A stretch of DNA of 64,000 nt, from the NCBI RefSeq assembly GCF_003614885.1, contig NZ_QZMS01000007.1, positions 2,108,001-2,172,000 of the forward strand, given 5' to 3'. Shown here piece by piece: positions 1 through 9,500 of the stretch. The first letter of the stretch is position 1. Every line of letters begins with the position of its first letter. This DNA is from Photobacterium salinisoli (GTDB taxonomy: Bacteria; Pseudomonadota; Gammaproteobacteria; Enterobacterales; Vibrionaceae). A program made the translations under genes and the position numbers. The notes beneath the pieces are model-generated. The model did no database searches. It was not told the origin of the DNA and saw only the letters and a program-made list of their open reading frames with translations.

Positions 1-442
1 ATTTCCCGAGCACGGTCTGAGAAAAACCCTGATTTTTTAACATAACAGGCACCAGATACAGCTGCTGCTGTGATACCCAGTAAATGGCATTTTGCCGCCA
101 CTTCGCCGCCAGCTCACAAGCTTCAGTCAACCCGGTACGCACCGCCAGACTCGGCTCATGCCAGCGCCCGTCAGGCGCACTGCAATCAAGCTTCAGGTAA
201 GCATATCCCAAAGCGGACAGTTCAGCTTCCAGGCACAGCTGCCGCTGACGATTTTCCTTACAACTGAGCACAATACTTTCTGGATTAAAAGCGGTTAAAA
301 TAGCGAAGTTTGAGTAATCGGGTGTTTCAGACGCACGAAAAATGATCTGCTGATAGCTTAGCCATGTTGCTTGCTGGTTACGCCATTCTGCATAGGCGAC
401 CTGCAACTGCGCATCATCAGTGTGACGGTCATCTTGCGACAT
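1..442 (-). CDS. DUF3293 domain protein, C-terminal part missing (runs off the window)
   Basis: Reading the minus strand from an ATG at 442 gives 147 uninterrupted codons to the window edge, beginning MSQDDRHTDD. The conserved core is the stretch with FAILTAFNPES (about residues 45-56) followed shortly by KENRQRQ, which resembles the 'ITAYNP...EN' signature of DUF3293 proteins; a second conserved-looking part is GYAYLKLDCSAPDG. The family has no established function. A GAGGGA motif lies about 10 bases before the ATG and supports this start. It is divergent from arcA, with a 421-base gap between the starts. The frame has no internal stop and its composition is coding-like, so I consider the gene real. 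The family name is from memory of the motif and is less sure than the frame. Confidence 0.72.
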   Translation of the reverse strand, partial: MSQDDRHTDDAQLQVAYAEWRNQQATWLSYQQIIFRASETPDYSNFAILTAFNPESIVLSCKENRQRQLCLEAELSALGYAYLKLDCSAPDGRWHEPSLAVRTGLTEACELAAKWRQNAIYWVSQQQLYLVPVMLKNQGFSQTVLGK

Positions 443-863
443 GTGTCTGATCCCTCTGCCTGATTAGCCGATAAGACTGTTATCTTTAACAGCCTTATTT
501 CATTGATGAAACAACAAATTGTTTGAGCTATAACAATAAGATAGTGTTTCCAATACGCTAGTATGGCACGGTAAAATCGAAAAAACTGAGCGCAATACAA
601 TAAAATCATATTGTTAGTACGCTGTTAAATGCATACAATCGTCTGTATCCAAGGGAAATTGTAGCCAGTCCCGTAAGTTCGGGTTTTTCAGCAAGTTTGT
701 CCGTTGGGCCGCTGAAAAATGAGGATGGCGTACCAGCAGGTAGTTGAAAAGACAGATGCAAGCTGCAACTGTTCTGTTACTTTGCCTGTAAGCGAATTAT
801 TTTTATAGAATTGAAATATTCTCTGTTAGACCAGATTCCGTTTTGAGTAATTAGGTACTGCCA
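443..863. other. Divergent intergenic region upstream of arcA
   Basis: This 421-base stretch separates the DUF3293 gene from arcA and has no convincing gene; a minus-strand frame at 358-609 overlaps the DUF3293 start and lacks a good ribosome site. An imperfect palindrome TTGTT-N8-AACAA lies at 519-536 in an A+T-rich part, and a short CCCG/CGGG hairpin followed by five T lies at 670-688. The long leader fits a regulated arcA promoter (FNR control is known in enterics), but I see no clean TTGAT-N4-ATCAA box. Confidence 0.4.
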
Positions 864-1583
864 ATGCAAACCCCTCACATTCTAATTGTAGAAGACGAGC
901 ACGTAACCCGTAACACCCTGAAAAGCATCTTTGAAGCGGAAGGGTATACGGTTCTAGAAGCCAGCGACGGTGCAGAAATGCACAAGATGCTGTCGGAACA
1001 TCATGTTCACCTTGTGATCATGGATATCAACCTGCCAGGTAAAAACGGTCTGCTGCTGGCCCGTGAACTGCGTGAGCAAGGCGATATGGCGCTGATGTTC
1101 CTGACAGGACGTGACAACGAAGTGGATAAGATCCTTGGTCTGGAAATTGGTGCTGATGATTACATCACTAAACCTTTCAATCCGAGAGAGCTGACCATTC
1201 GTGCCCGCAACCTGTTAACTCGCGCCATGAGTCAGGGCCTGGCCTCTGAGGATCGCCGCCTGGTTGAGCGCTATGAATTCAATGGCTGGTCTTTAGAGCT
1301 TAACAGCCGTTCTCTGGTGAGCCCCGACGGTGATCAGTTCAAGCTGCCACGCTCTGAATTCCGTGCCCTGCTGCATTTCTGCGAAAACCCAGGCAAAATC
1401 CAGACCCGTGCTGAACTGCTGAAAAAAATGACTGGCCGAGATCTGAAGCCACATGACCGCACAGTTGACGTTACTATCCGTCGTATTCGTAAGCATTTTG
1501 AATCTGTGTCTGATACTCCTGAGATCATCGCCACTATCCATGGCGAAGGGTATCGTTTCTGCGGTGATATCGAAGAAAGCTAA
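864..1583 (+). CDS. arcA: ArcA, aerobic respiration control response regulator
   Basis: 239 residues, the usual length (E. coli ArcA has 238). An N-terminal receiver domain (about 1-120) carries the acidic pair in IVEDE, the phospho-acceptor Asp54 in VIMDINLPG, the switch Thr in FLTGRD and the Lys in ITKPF. An OmpR/PhoB-type winged helix fills about residues 135-235 and ends in IHGEGYRF. Under low oxygen the protein is phosphorylated by ArcB and represses or activates genes of respiration and central carbon metabolism. The start follows an AGGT motif. It converges on arcB across a shared hairpin terminator. In E. coli the two genes lie far apart; in Vibrionaceae they are neighbours, as here. 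Confidence 0.97.
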   Translation: MQTPHILIVEDEHVTRNTLKSIFEAEGYTVLEASDGAEMHKMLSEHHVHLVIMDINLPGKNGLLLARELREQGDMALMFLTGRDNEVDKILGLEIGADDYITKPFNPRELTIRARNLLTRAMSQGLASEDRRLVERYEFNGWSLELNSRSLVSPDGDQFKLPRSEFRALLHFCENPGKIQTRAELLKKMTGRDLKPHDRTVDVTIRRIRKHFESVSDTPEIIATIHGEGYRFCGDIEES

Positions 1584-1612
1584 GACCTGGCACTAGCGTG
1601 TCCGGAACGAAT

Positions 1613-1640
1613 AAAAGCGTCGCCACTGCGACGCTTTTTT
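1613..1640. terminator. Bidirectional arcA/arcB terminator
   Basis: A perfect hairpin AAAAGCGTCGC-CACT-GCGACGCTTTTTT. The A-rich left arm and T-rich right arm let it end transcription of arcA (+) and of arcB (-), whose stop codon is about 20 bases away. Confidence 0.9.
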
Positions 1641-1661
1641 AATGGTTTACTATCAGCCTGT

Positions 1662-4019
1662 TCAGCTCTCTTTACTGGCCAGCCAGGTTTTCAGCACCTG
1701 CAGATCGGCCTGATAACTCGTTTTTATTTCATCGACCCAGTCTTCGATATTTTCCCACCAGGCCGGCAATTCCGGCGACTGTGCTTTCTGAGCCACCTGC
1801 TGAATACGCTTCAGGCCGATAGAACCCGCGGCTCCCTTGATCTTGTGCGCTTCAAATTTAATACCTTCCTTGTCTTTCGCCGTCATATTCGAATCAAGAA
1901 TCGCCAGATACTCAGGCATCATTTTTTCGAACATAGCCAGAGAATCATACACAGGTTGAGCACCGACAATATCGACATAAGAATCCAGCATCTCCAAATC
2001 CAGCAGTTTACTCAGCGTATCCTCACTCAGACTGTTTTCGTCAGGTAACACAGCCTCCTGATCCTCTGTCTGGCCGGCACCCTGGTGTATCAAGGCCTGA
2101 ATCACAGTATTAATCGCCTTGACGCTGAGCGGCTTGCTGATGGCATCATCCATGCCCTGTTCGAGATATTCGTGCTTGTCTTTAATGACATTGGCCGTCA
2201 GCGCCACCAGTGGCGGCAGTTGGCGATAGCGTGCCCGCAGCACTTTGGCAATTTCAAAACCTGTCATATCCGGTAACTGGATATCCAGCAGCACCAAGTC
2301 GTACTGACCCGGTGTAAACATTTCCAGTGCTTCATCACCACGCATCGCCACCGTCACCTGATGTCCCAGCCCTTCCAGCAATGCCTTAGCGACCGTGATA
2401 TTCAACTCGATATCTTCCACCATGAAAATGCGCAATGAGCGCTGGGCTGGTACCGGTAGTTCTTCATCTTCAACAATCTGCTCAAGCACAGGAACACAGA
2501 TTGTCACAGTGAACGTACTGCCTTCGCCGACCTCGGAGCTGACCTCAATGTCCCCGCCCATCATATTCACCAGCTGGCGCGATACTGCCAGACCAATCCC
2601 GGTACCGACGGCATGCAAATTGTCCTGCCCCTGTTTGACCTGATAATACATGGCAAACACTTTATCCAGTTCAGACTCAGGAATGCCTATTCCGCTATCT
2701 TCAATCTCAAAGGTGATTTCCGCCTGCTGATTGTCCAGCAGTTCACTGCTCACTGACAGAATGACCCCGCCTTCTTTGGTGAACTTGGTCGCGTTACTCA
2801 TCAGGTTCCACAGCACCTGACGCAGCCGCGTCCCGTCTACCTGAATATAGGACGGTAAATCAGTCAGTTGTTCCAGATCGAAGCGAAGGCCCTTCTGCTC
2901 GGCCATCAGACCGGAAATATTGCCCATCTCTTCAATAAAGGCATCAAAATCCAGCGGCGCTGGCAACAACTCCAGACGACGGCGATCCGACTTATCCATG
3001 TCGATGATGTCATTGAAGATATTGCCCAGGGTAATGGCGCTGACATAGATAGTACGCATGTAGCCGCGCTGCTGCTCATTAAGCGGACCTTCCAGCAGCA
3101 TCCGGCTCAGTCCTACAATCCCGTTCAGCGGTGTCCGTAATTCATGGCTGATGGTAGAGATAAACGCGGTTTTATCCCGGCTGGCTTTCTCCTGGGCCTC
3201 CTGATATTGCTTGCGCTCGGTAATGTCGCGACCAAACCCCATCAGACCAAGCCGGCGGCCATCACGGCTGTAAAAAGGCACTTTACGCAATTCAAAAATA
3301 GCTTTGCGGCCGTCAGGGTATTCCAGCCACTGCTCATAGGTCAGCGAGATATTTTGCGTGAAAACCTGTTGATCGGTTTCCACTATCTTGACCGCCACTT
3401 CTTCACTGTACACATCCCAGGGAGTCAGCCCGACCAGCTCTTGTTCTGTTCTGCCGGTTAATTCAGCCATCGCCCGGTTACAGCCAGAAAATTCGTTCTT
3501 TTCGTTACGGTAATAAATCAGATCCGGCGACGCATCCAGAAAGGACTTCAACAAAGCACTTTGCTCAGCCAATTCAAGCTGAGCGCTCTCCCGCTGTGCC
3601 ACCTCATTCTCTAAATCCTGCATCGCAATCCGGCGCTCTTCTTCTGCCTTGATCCGGACTTCTATCTGCTGGTTCAGCTCAGTAATGTTATCTTTCAACT
3701 GCTTATTCAGAGTCAGATCCCGTGAGCGCATTTCTTCCAGCTTGGTCACCAGTTTGGACAGCCGCTGACGTGAGTCTTCAAGCTGATCCACCACCACAGA
3801 CAGAAAATAAACCGCCCAGGGGGTGATCAACAGACCAAAAAAAACAGAGCGGACGATATCTATGTCCAGTACTTCACCCTGCAGAGCCAGTGTGACCCCG
3901 ACCTGTACCACTACAGCCAATGCCACCAGAGCTAATGCCAACAGCAGGCTGAAGCGCACTATGCCAAGCTTCACCAACAGGTCGACATAGAACTGCGCCA
4001 ACATTTTTATTTGTTTCAT
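1662..4019 (-). CDS. arcB: ArcB, tripartite anaerobic redox sensor kinase
   Basis: 785 residues (E. coli 778). Order: two membrane segments (about 22-46 and 57-77), a coiled coil (about 78-155), a PAS domain (about 155-270), HisKA with phospho-acceptor His292 in STISHELRTP, HATPase with DSGIGIP and GTGIGLA, a receiver with Asp579 in LVLLDIQLPD, and a C-terminal HPt domain with His725 in AHKIKGAAGS. It senses quinone redox state and passes phosphate His292-Asp579-His725 to ArcA. Of the two PAS cysteines known as redox switches in E. coli, Cys180 is present (FSGCNRAM) but position 241 is Ile (GRKAIFELR). The start is preceded by GGGAAT. A diguanylate cyclase lies just upstream on the same strand. 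Confidence 0.97.
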   Translation of the reverse strand: MKQIKMLAQFYVDLLVKLGIVRFSLLLALALVALAVVVQVGVTLALQGEVLDIDIVRSVFFGLLITPWAVYFLSVVVDQLEDSRQRLSKLVTKLEEMRSRDLTLNKQLKDNITELNQQIEVRIKAEEERRIAMQDLENEVAQRESAQLELAEQSALLKSFLDASPDLIYYRNEKNEFSGCNRAMAELTGRTEQELVGLTPWDVYSEEVAVKIVETDQQVFTQNISLTYEQWLEYPDGRKAIFELRKVPFYSRDGRRLGLMGFGRDITERKQYQEAQEKASRDKTAFISTISHELRTPLNGIVGLSRMLLEGPLNEQQRGYMRTIYVSAITLGNIFNDIIDMDKSDRRRLELLPAPLDFDAFIEEMGNISGLMAEQKGLRFDLEQLTDLPSYIQVDGTRLRQVLWNLMSNATKFTKEGGVILSVSSELLDNQQAEITFEIEDSGIGIPESELDKVFAMYYQVKQGQDNLHAVGTGIGLAVSRQLVNMMGGDIEVSSEVGEGSTFTVTICVPVLEQIVEDEELPVPAQRSLRIFMVEDIELNITVAKALLEGLGHQVTVAMRGDEALEMFTPGQYDLVLLDIQLPDMTGFEIAKVLRARYRQLPPLVALTANVIKDKHEYLEQGMDDAISKPLSVKAINTVIQALIHQGAGQTEDQEAVLPDENSLSEDTLSKLLDLEMLDSYVDIVGAQPVYDSLAMFEKMMPEYLAILDSNMTAKDKEGIKFEAHKIKGAAGSIGLKRIQQVAQKAQSPELPAWWENIEDWVDEIKTSYQADLQVLKTWLASKES

Positions 4020-4059
4020 TGTTATTCCCGCTACAACAAAATGCTGCCCTCAGGCAGCA

Positions 4060-5868
4060 TTAAAACTCATCTGATTCGGCCATCAGGCGGGTCGTATTCC
4101 GCCCGTCTGCTTTTGCTTTGTAAAGCGCTTTGTCTGCCATTGCAATCAACTCGCCATAATCCTGATTCGGCATAGGTGTCATGGTCGCCACACCCAGGCT
4201 GACTGTCAGCATGTCGCTGATGTCTGAAAAGCCATGAGGAATGGCTTTTTCAGCCAGTTTATTGTGGATTTTGCCTGCCACGGTTTGCCCTCCAGCCAAG
4301 GGCGTATTGGGCAACAGAAAAGCAAATTCCTCGCCGCCATAACGGGCGACTTCATCTGTTTCCCGGCGGATCACGCTATCGAACACCTGGGCCACTTCCT
4401 GCAAGGCATTGTCCCCTTGCTGGTGACCGTAATTATCGTTGTAAGCTTTAAAACTGTCGATATCACAAAGAATTAATGTCAGAGGCTGTTGCTCACGCAT
4501 GTGGCTGTGCCAGAGCTTGCGCAGTTGTTCATCAAAACTGCGGCGATTGGCCACTTTTGTCAGGCTGTCGACAAAGCTGAGTTCCTGCAATTCCATAATG
4601 GCATCGGCCAGTTGCTGCTCAGCCTGTTTACGCTCTGTCACATCCCGCGCTATCAGAAGGACGCCGGCTGAGCCGTCGGTCGGATCACGATACGGGGATT
4701 TTACAATTTCATACCAGACCGGCTCACCGGTTTCGAGAATGACATAAGCATCCGTCTTCACGGTCAGGCCGTCTCTCAGCACTTTGATGTCAGTCTGATA
4801 AAATTCCTGCAGCATCTCAGGGTCAATCACATTGCGGGCTGTCTTGCCGATCAACTCTTTGGCACTGAACCCCAGCACTTTGGCAAAGGGTTCATTACAG
4901 CCGACATAGACGCCGTGCTCATTATACAGACCGATAGGATCCTGACTGGCATTGAGGATAGAGTTGAGCAGGGTGTTACGCTGAGCCAGGATCTGCTCTG
5001 TGACTTCCCGCTTCTCTATTTCCTGCTTGAGGCTTTCTTGCATCTCATGCCAGTCGGTAACGTCATGACTGATACTCAGCGTACCGATAACCAGGCCGTC
5101 TTCGTCTGTCATCACGGTTTTGTTGGTTTCCAGTAAACGGCTGGCGCCATCCGGCGCCGTGGTCCAGGTATGGATCACCGGCGTTTCGCCGATGCCGGTC
5201 GGATCGCCCTGTATCAGTCCTTCTTCCCGGCGACCGCGCCAGAAACGATCAAAGGCGGTATTGGTGCCAATGATATTGCCGGCCTTATCCTGAAAATACA
5301 CCAGCTCTGACAGTGAGTTCAGAACGCGCTGGAAAACTCGCTGTTCGATCTGAACATAAGGATTAGCCTGACTGGTTGGTACGACAAAAAACAATAACCA
5401 GGCTGATTGCCAGCGATAACTGAGCAACTGTCCGGAAATCAGCACCCTGATGGTCGAATTGCCAAGTTGCAGTGTTTCCTCTACGTTTTCAAACCCCGTA
5501 CCCGGCTGTAAGGGACGCAGGACATCCGCCATCATCCGCGCGCCAATACCTTCAGGATAGTAAAAGCGGTTCTCCACTTTACTGACCCCCAGCAGTTCAC
5601 GGCAACTGGCATTGGCATAAAACAGTTCACCGTCTTTGCTGCGAACTATGGCCGCCGCAATGGGTAGCCGGGAAATGGTGGCATGGAGACGGCGAAAGGC
5701 CAGACTGCCCAAGTGATGCACCAACCAGGCCGCCAGTGAAGTTAAAACAACCACCAACAGAAATGTCATCCCAATGACTGACATATTCAGCCCTTCTTCA
5801 GCTACCCCCCATACCGGCAAAGCGGTACAGGAAACGATAGCCAACGCCATCATGTTCACTTTCTGCAT
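4060..5868 (-). CDS. Membrane PAS-PAS-PAS-GGDEF diguanylate cyclase
   Basis: 602 residues from the ATG at 5868, which follows GGAGAAGAAACAGC; the frame stays open 48 codons further upstream, but that part looks non-coding. The N-terminus has two hydrophobic segments (about residues 4-20 and 30-53), then three PAS-like units (about 60-150, 185-290 and 310-430) and a GGDEF domain (about 440-600). The active-site motif is intact (RYGGEEFAF), and an RxxD inhibitory site (RETD) sits five residues before it, so the enzyme should make c-di-GMP and be subject to product inhibition. There is no EAL domain. It lies 40 bases upstream of arcB on the same strand, an arrangement also seen in Vibrio, suggesting shared redox or energy sensing; that link is inference. 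Confidence 0.88.
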   Translation of the reverse strand: MQKVNMMALAIVSCTALPVWGVAEEGLNMSVIGMTFLLVVVLTSLAAWLVHHLGSLAFRRLHATISRLPIAAAIVRSKDGELFYANASCRELLGVSKVENRFYYPEGIGARMMADVLRPLQPGTGFENVEETLQLGNSTIRVLISGQLLSYRWQSAWLLFFVVPTSQANPYVQIEQRVFQRVLNSLSELVYFQDKAGNIIGTNTAFDRFWRGRREEGLIQGDPTGIGETPVIHTWTTAPDGASRLLETNKTVMTDEDGLVIGTLSISHDVTDWHEMQESLKQEIEKREVTEQILAQRNTLLNSILNASQDPIGLYNEHGVYVGCNEPFAKVLGFSAKELIGKTARNVIDPEMLQEFYQTDIKVLRDGLTVKTDAYVILETGEPVWYEIVKSPYRDPTDGSAGVLLIARDVTERKQAEQQLADAIMELQELSFVDSLTKVANRRSFDEQLRKLWHSHMREQQPLTLILCDIDSFKAYNDNYGHQQGDNALQEVAQVFDSVIRRETDEVARYGGEEFAFLLPNTPLAGGQTVAGKIHNKLAEKAIPHGFSDISDMLTVSLGVATMTPMPNQDYGELIAMADKALYKAKADGRNTTRLMAESDEF

Positions 5869-6344
5869 GCTGTTTCTTCTCCCCGCAGTCTTCCCTGGCG
5901 GTTCCGTGTAGGCCATCTCGGCTCTGCAATACTCAGCCGCCAATTTAACACAGTTGCAAGAAGCTGCTGCATGTCGCGAATTTTTAATATGCCAAAAAGT
6001 GATGTTTGACACTCCTGAGCGTCAAGGATTCGACACTGATTACATTCATCAGGACAGAGCAATCTGCTAGCACGGAATCCAAATCACATTCCATCATGCC
6101 AAAATCACAATCTGAAATAAAATAACCACAAATACAACTGAATATATTCCATCAAAAAATCTCCTCCGCTCATAGCAATGAGTAACAATTCACTAACATC
6201 AGCCAATCGTGAATTTTTAGTCAAAACTTTAACTAGGCAGGCCTGAGTTTTAGCCTGAACTACAACTAAAGTCGGATTTAGTGATAGTAATTCACCCAAC
6301 AGATCTGTAATATATTTTCATTGTGTGCATTATATAACCAGATT
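5869..6344. other. A+T-rich intergenic region between the cyclase gene and gltB-1
   Basis: No supported gene. Two minus-strand frames (the upstream extension of the cyclase and a 64-codon frame at 6105-6299) lack ribosome sites and recognisable content. The distal part (about 6100-6340) is strongly A+T-rich, as expected for a promoter zone. A possible -10 element TATATA lies around 6331-6336, with transcription presumably toward gltB-1. Confidence 0.4.
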
Positions 6345-6551
6345 GCCATCCGTTAGGATGGCTTTCATGTCTTTAGCGTGTTGGCTTAGCCCGTACGACT
6401 GAGACCGGCTGCCTCCCTTCAGATAAGGCAGCCCTCCTGCGGCCAGTAACGGGCAAGATGCCCGCCTGACCAAGACATGCAGGTATATATAAAAATAAAT
6501 AGGGAACCGCAGACGGAGGAACCGTCTGCTCTACACTGGAAGGATGTAGTT
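6345..6551 (+). promoter_or_regulatory. Structured leader of the first gltBD operon (four hairpins, GGA-type ribosome site)
   Basis: Four perfect inverted repeats follow one another before the start codon: GCCATCC/GGATGGC (6345-6362), GGCTGCCT/AGGCAGCC (6407-6433), CGGGC/GCCCG (6450-6464) and GCAGACGG/CCGTCTGC with loop AGGAA (6509-6529). The ribosome site just after them reads AAGGATGT (6540-6547), an exact match to the ARGGAUGU core bound by CsrA/RsmA. None of the hairpins has a strong T tract, so control of translation or mRNA stability is likelier than simple termination. It does not match a riboswitch class I know. Confidence 0.55.
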
Positions 6552-9500
6552 ATGACAGATCAAGTGTTGAATGGTCAGGGGCTTTATGTCCCTGAAATGG
6601 AGCACGATGCCTGTGGTATCGGCTTTGTTGCCCATCTCAAGAACCGTAAGTCCCACCAGGTCATCACTCAGGCACTGGACATGCTGGCTCGAATGGAGCA
6701 CAGGGGCGGTCAGGGTTGCGACCCTTGCAGTGGTGACGGTGCCGGTATCCTGCTGCAAAAACCCCATGAATTCCTGTTGCAGGAATGCCAGAGAATTGGC
6801 CTAACTCTGCCAGCCTTTGAGCAGTATGGCGTCGGGGTCATCCTGTTTCCGAAAGACGAAGACAAACGTGAGCAGTGCCGCGACATTCTGGCCCGCAACG
6901 CCCAGCGTCTGGGCCTGAGCGTGCTTGGCTACCGTGTACTGCCCACAGATAACAGCATGATAGGTGCCGATCCGCTCAGCACTGAGCCGCAATTTGAACA
7001 CGCCTTCGTCACCGGCGGCAGCGATATGCCGCAGGAAGAACTGGAGCGCAAGCTGTATGTCCTGCGTAACTACACGGTTCGTGTCTGTCTGGAAAGCGTG
7101 ACCAACATAGGTGACGATTTCTACATTAACGCCTTCTCCAGCAAAACCCTGGTGTACAAAGGCCAGCTCACAACAGAGCAGGTTCCTCAATATTTCCTGG
7201 ATCTGCAAAACCCGGCCATGGTCAGTGCTCTGGCACTGGTTCACTCGCGTTTTTCCACCAACACCTTCCCAAGATGGCGTCTGGCTCAGCCTTTCCGTTA
7301 CATTGCCCATAACGGTGAAATCAACACAGTGCGCGGCAACCTGAACTGGATGAAAGCCCGCGAGGCGCTGTTGCAGTCAGATCTGTTCAGCCAGGAAGAG
7401 CTGAACATGCTGCTGCCTATCTGCCAGGAAGGTGCATCGGACTCAGCCAATTTTGATATGGCTCTGGAGTTGCTGGTGCTGTCCGGCCGTAGCCTGCCAC
7501 ATGCGCTGATGATGCTGATCCCGGAAGCCTGGCAGGAAAATCCGGCCATGGATCCCAAACGCCGTGCGTTCTACCAGTATCACGCCAACCTGATGGAGCC
7601 CTGGGATGGCCCGGCATCTGTCTGTTTCACTGACGGCGTGCAAGTGGGTGCGACTCTGGACCGTAATGGCCTACGCCCGTCTCGCTACACAGTGACCAAA
7701 GACGATTTCCTGGTCATGGCCTCAGAATCCGGTGTAGTCAATATCGCCCCTGAGAATGTCCATTTCCGTGGTCGTTTGCAGCCCGGACGCATTTTTGTTG
7801 CAGACCTGGAGCAAGGCCGCATCGTCTCTGACGACGAAGTCAAAGACAGCATTGCCTCAGCCAAACCTTATGAAGACTGGGTGAAAAACAACCTGCTTCA
7901 CCTTAGCGATCTGCCTGACGCCGATTACAGCCACAGCCAGCCTGACGCCGAAAAATTGCTGCATCAACAGCAGGCTTTTGGCATCAGCAATGAAGAAGTC
8001 AACGAAATCATTCTGCCAATGGCGGGCGACGGCAAAGAGCCACTGGGATCGATGGGGGCGGACTGGCCGCTGGCTATTCTGTCGCATCAGTCGCAGCATC
8101 TGTCCCATTACTTCAAGCAGCTGTTTGCTCAGGTGACCAACCCGCCGATCGACCCGATCCGCGAACGTATGGTGATGTCACTGAATACCTATCTGGGTGA
8201 AGATCAGAACCTGCTGAGTGAAGGCCCGTCGCACTGCCAGAAACTGGAGCTGAACTCGCCGGTACTGAGCGATGCCGAGCTGGAAAAACTGCGGGCTATC
8301 GACAAGCCCCACCTGCAGGCCAAAACCCTGGATATCGTATTTAAGGCCAGCGACGAAGCAGGCAAGCTGGAGCAGGCCCTGATTCATCTGTGCCAGCACG
8401 CTGAAGATGCGGTCAATGACAGCTACTCTATCCTGATCCTCAGCGACCGCGCAGTAAACTCGCAGCATGCCCATATTCCGGCCATGCTGGCGGTCGGGGC
8501 GGTACACCATCATTTGATCCGCAAAGGGCTGCGTGCCAAGTGCGATCTGGTGGTTGAAACGGCCGATGCCCGCGAAACCCACCATTTCGCCACCCTGATC
8601 GGCTACGGTGCCAACGCGATCAACCCGTACATAGTGACAGAAACCATTGTATCGCTGCAGCAACGTAACAAGCTGGACAAAGACGTCAGCGCTGACAAGT
8701 ACTTCAGCAATTTCCGCAAAGCCGTTAACGGCGGCCTGTTGAAGATCTTCTCCAAAATGGGCATCTCGACCCTGCAGTCCTACCACGGTGCCCAAATCTT
8801 CGAAGCACTGGGGATCAGTAAAGCTGTGGTCGACAAATATTTCACCGGTACTGTGTCACGGATTCAGGGTCTGACCCTGGATGACATTGCCAAAGAAGTG
8901 TTGATCCGTCACCGCATCGGTTACCCGCTGCGTGATATCCCATTGCAAATGCTGGATGTCGGTGGTGTTTATCAGTGGAAACAGCGTGGCGAAAAACACC
9001 TGTTTAATCCGACCACGATTTCTCTGCTACAGCAATCCACCCGTGGCAAAGACTACAATCAGTTCAAGCAATACTGTCACGCCGTCGACAGCCAGGGTGA
9101 CCACGCCGCCACTCTGCGCAGTCAGCTTCAGTTTGCTGTTGATACCAGCCGCAGCATCCCGCTGGATCAAGTCGAACCGGCCGAAAACATTCTCAAACGT
9201 TTTGCCACAGGTGCGATGAGCTTCGGCTCTATCTCCCATGAAGCGCACTCTACCCTGGCGGTGGCGATGAACCGTATCGGCGCCAAGTCTAACTCAGGCG
9301 AAGGTGGTGAAGACCCGGCCCGTTTTGAGAAGAAAGAAAACGGCGACTGGGAACGCTCTGCCATCAAGCAGGTCGCGTCTGGCCGCTTTGGGGTGACGTC
9401 CTATTACCTGACCAACGCTGATGAGCTGCAAATTAAGATGGCACAGGGTGCCAAGCCAGGTGAAGGAGGTCAGCTACCGGGTGACAAAGTAGACGACTGG

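Noticed and set aside
519..536. FNR box upstream of arcA
   Set aside because: The palindrome TTGTT-N8-AACAA does not fit TTGAT-N4-ATCAA; only noted as an imperfect inverted repeat.
358..609. 83-codon minus-strand frame upstream of arcA
   Set aside because: It overlaps the better supported DUF3293 start in another frame, has no ribosome site and its composition is not protein-like.
6105..6299. 64-codon minus-strand frame before gltB-1
   Set aside because: Lies in A+T-rich promoter DNA, no ribosome site, no recognisable motif.
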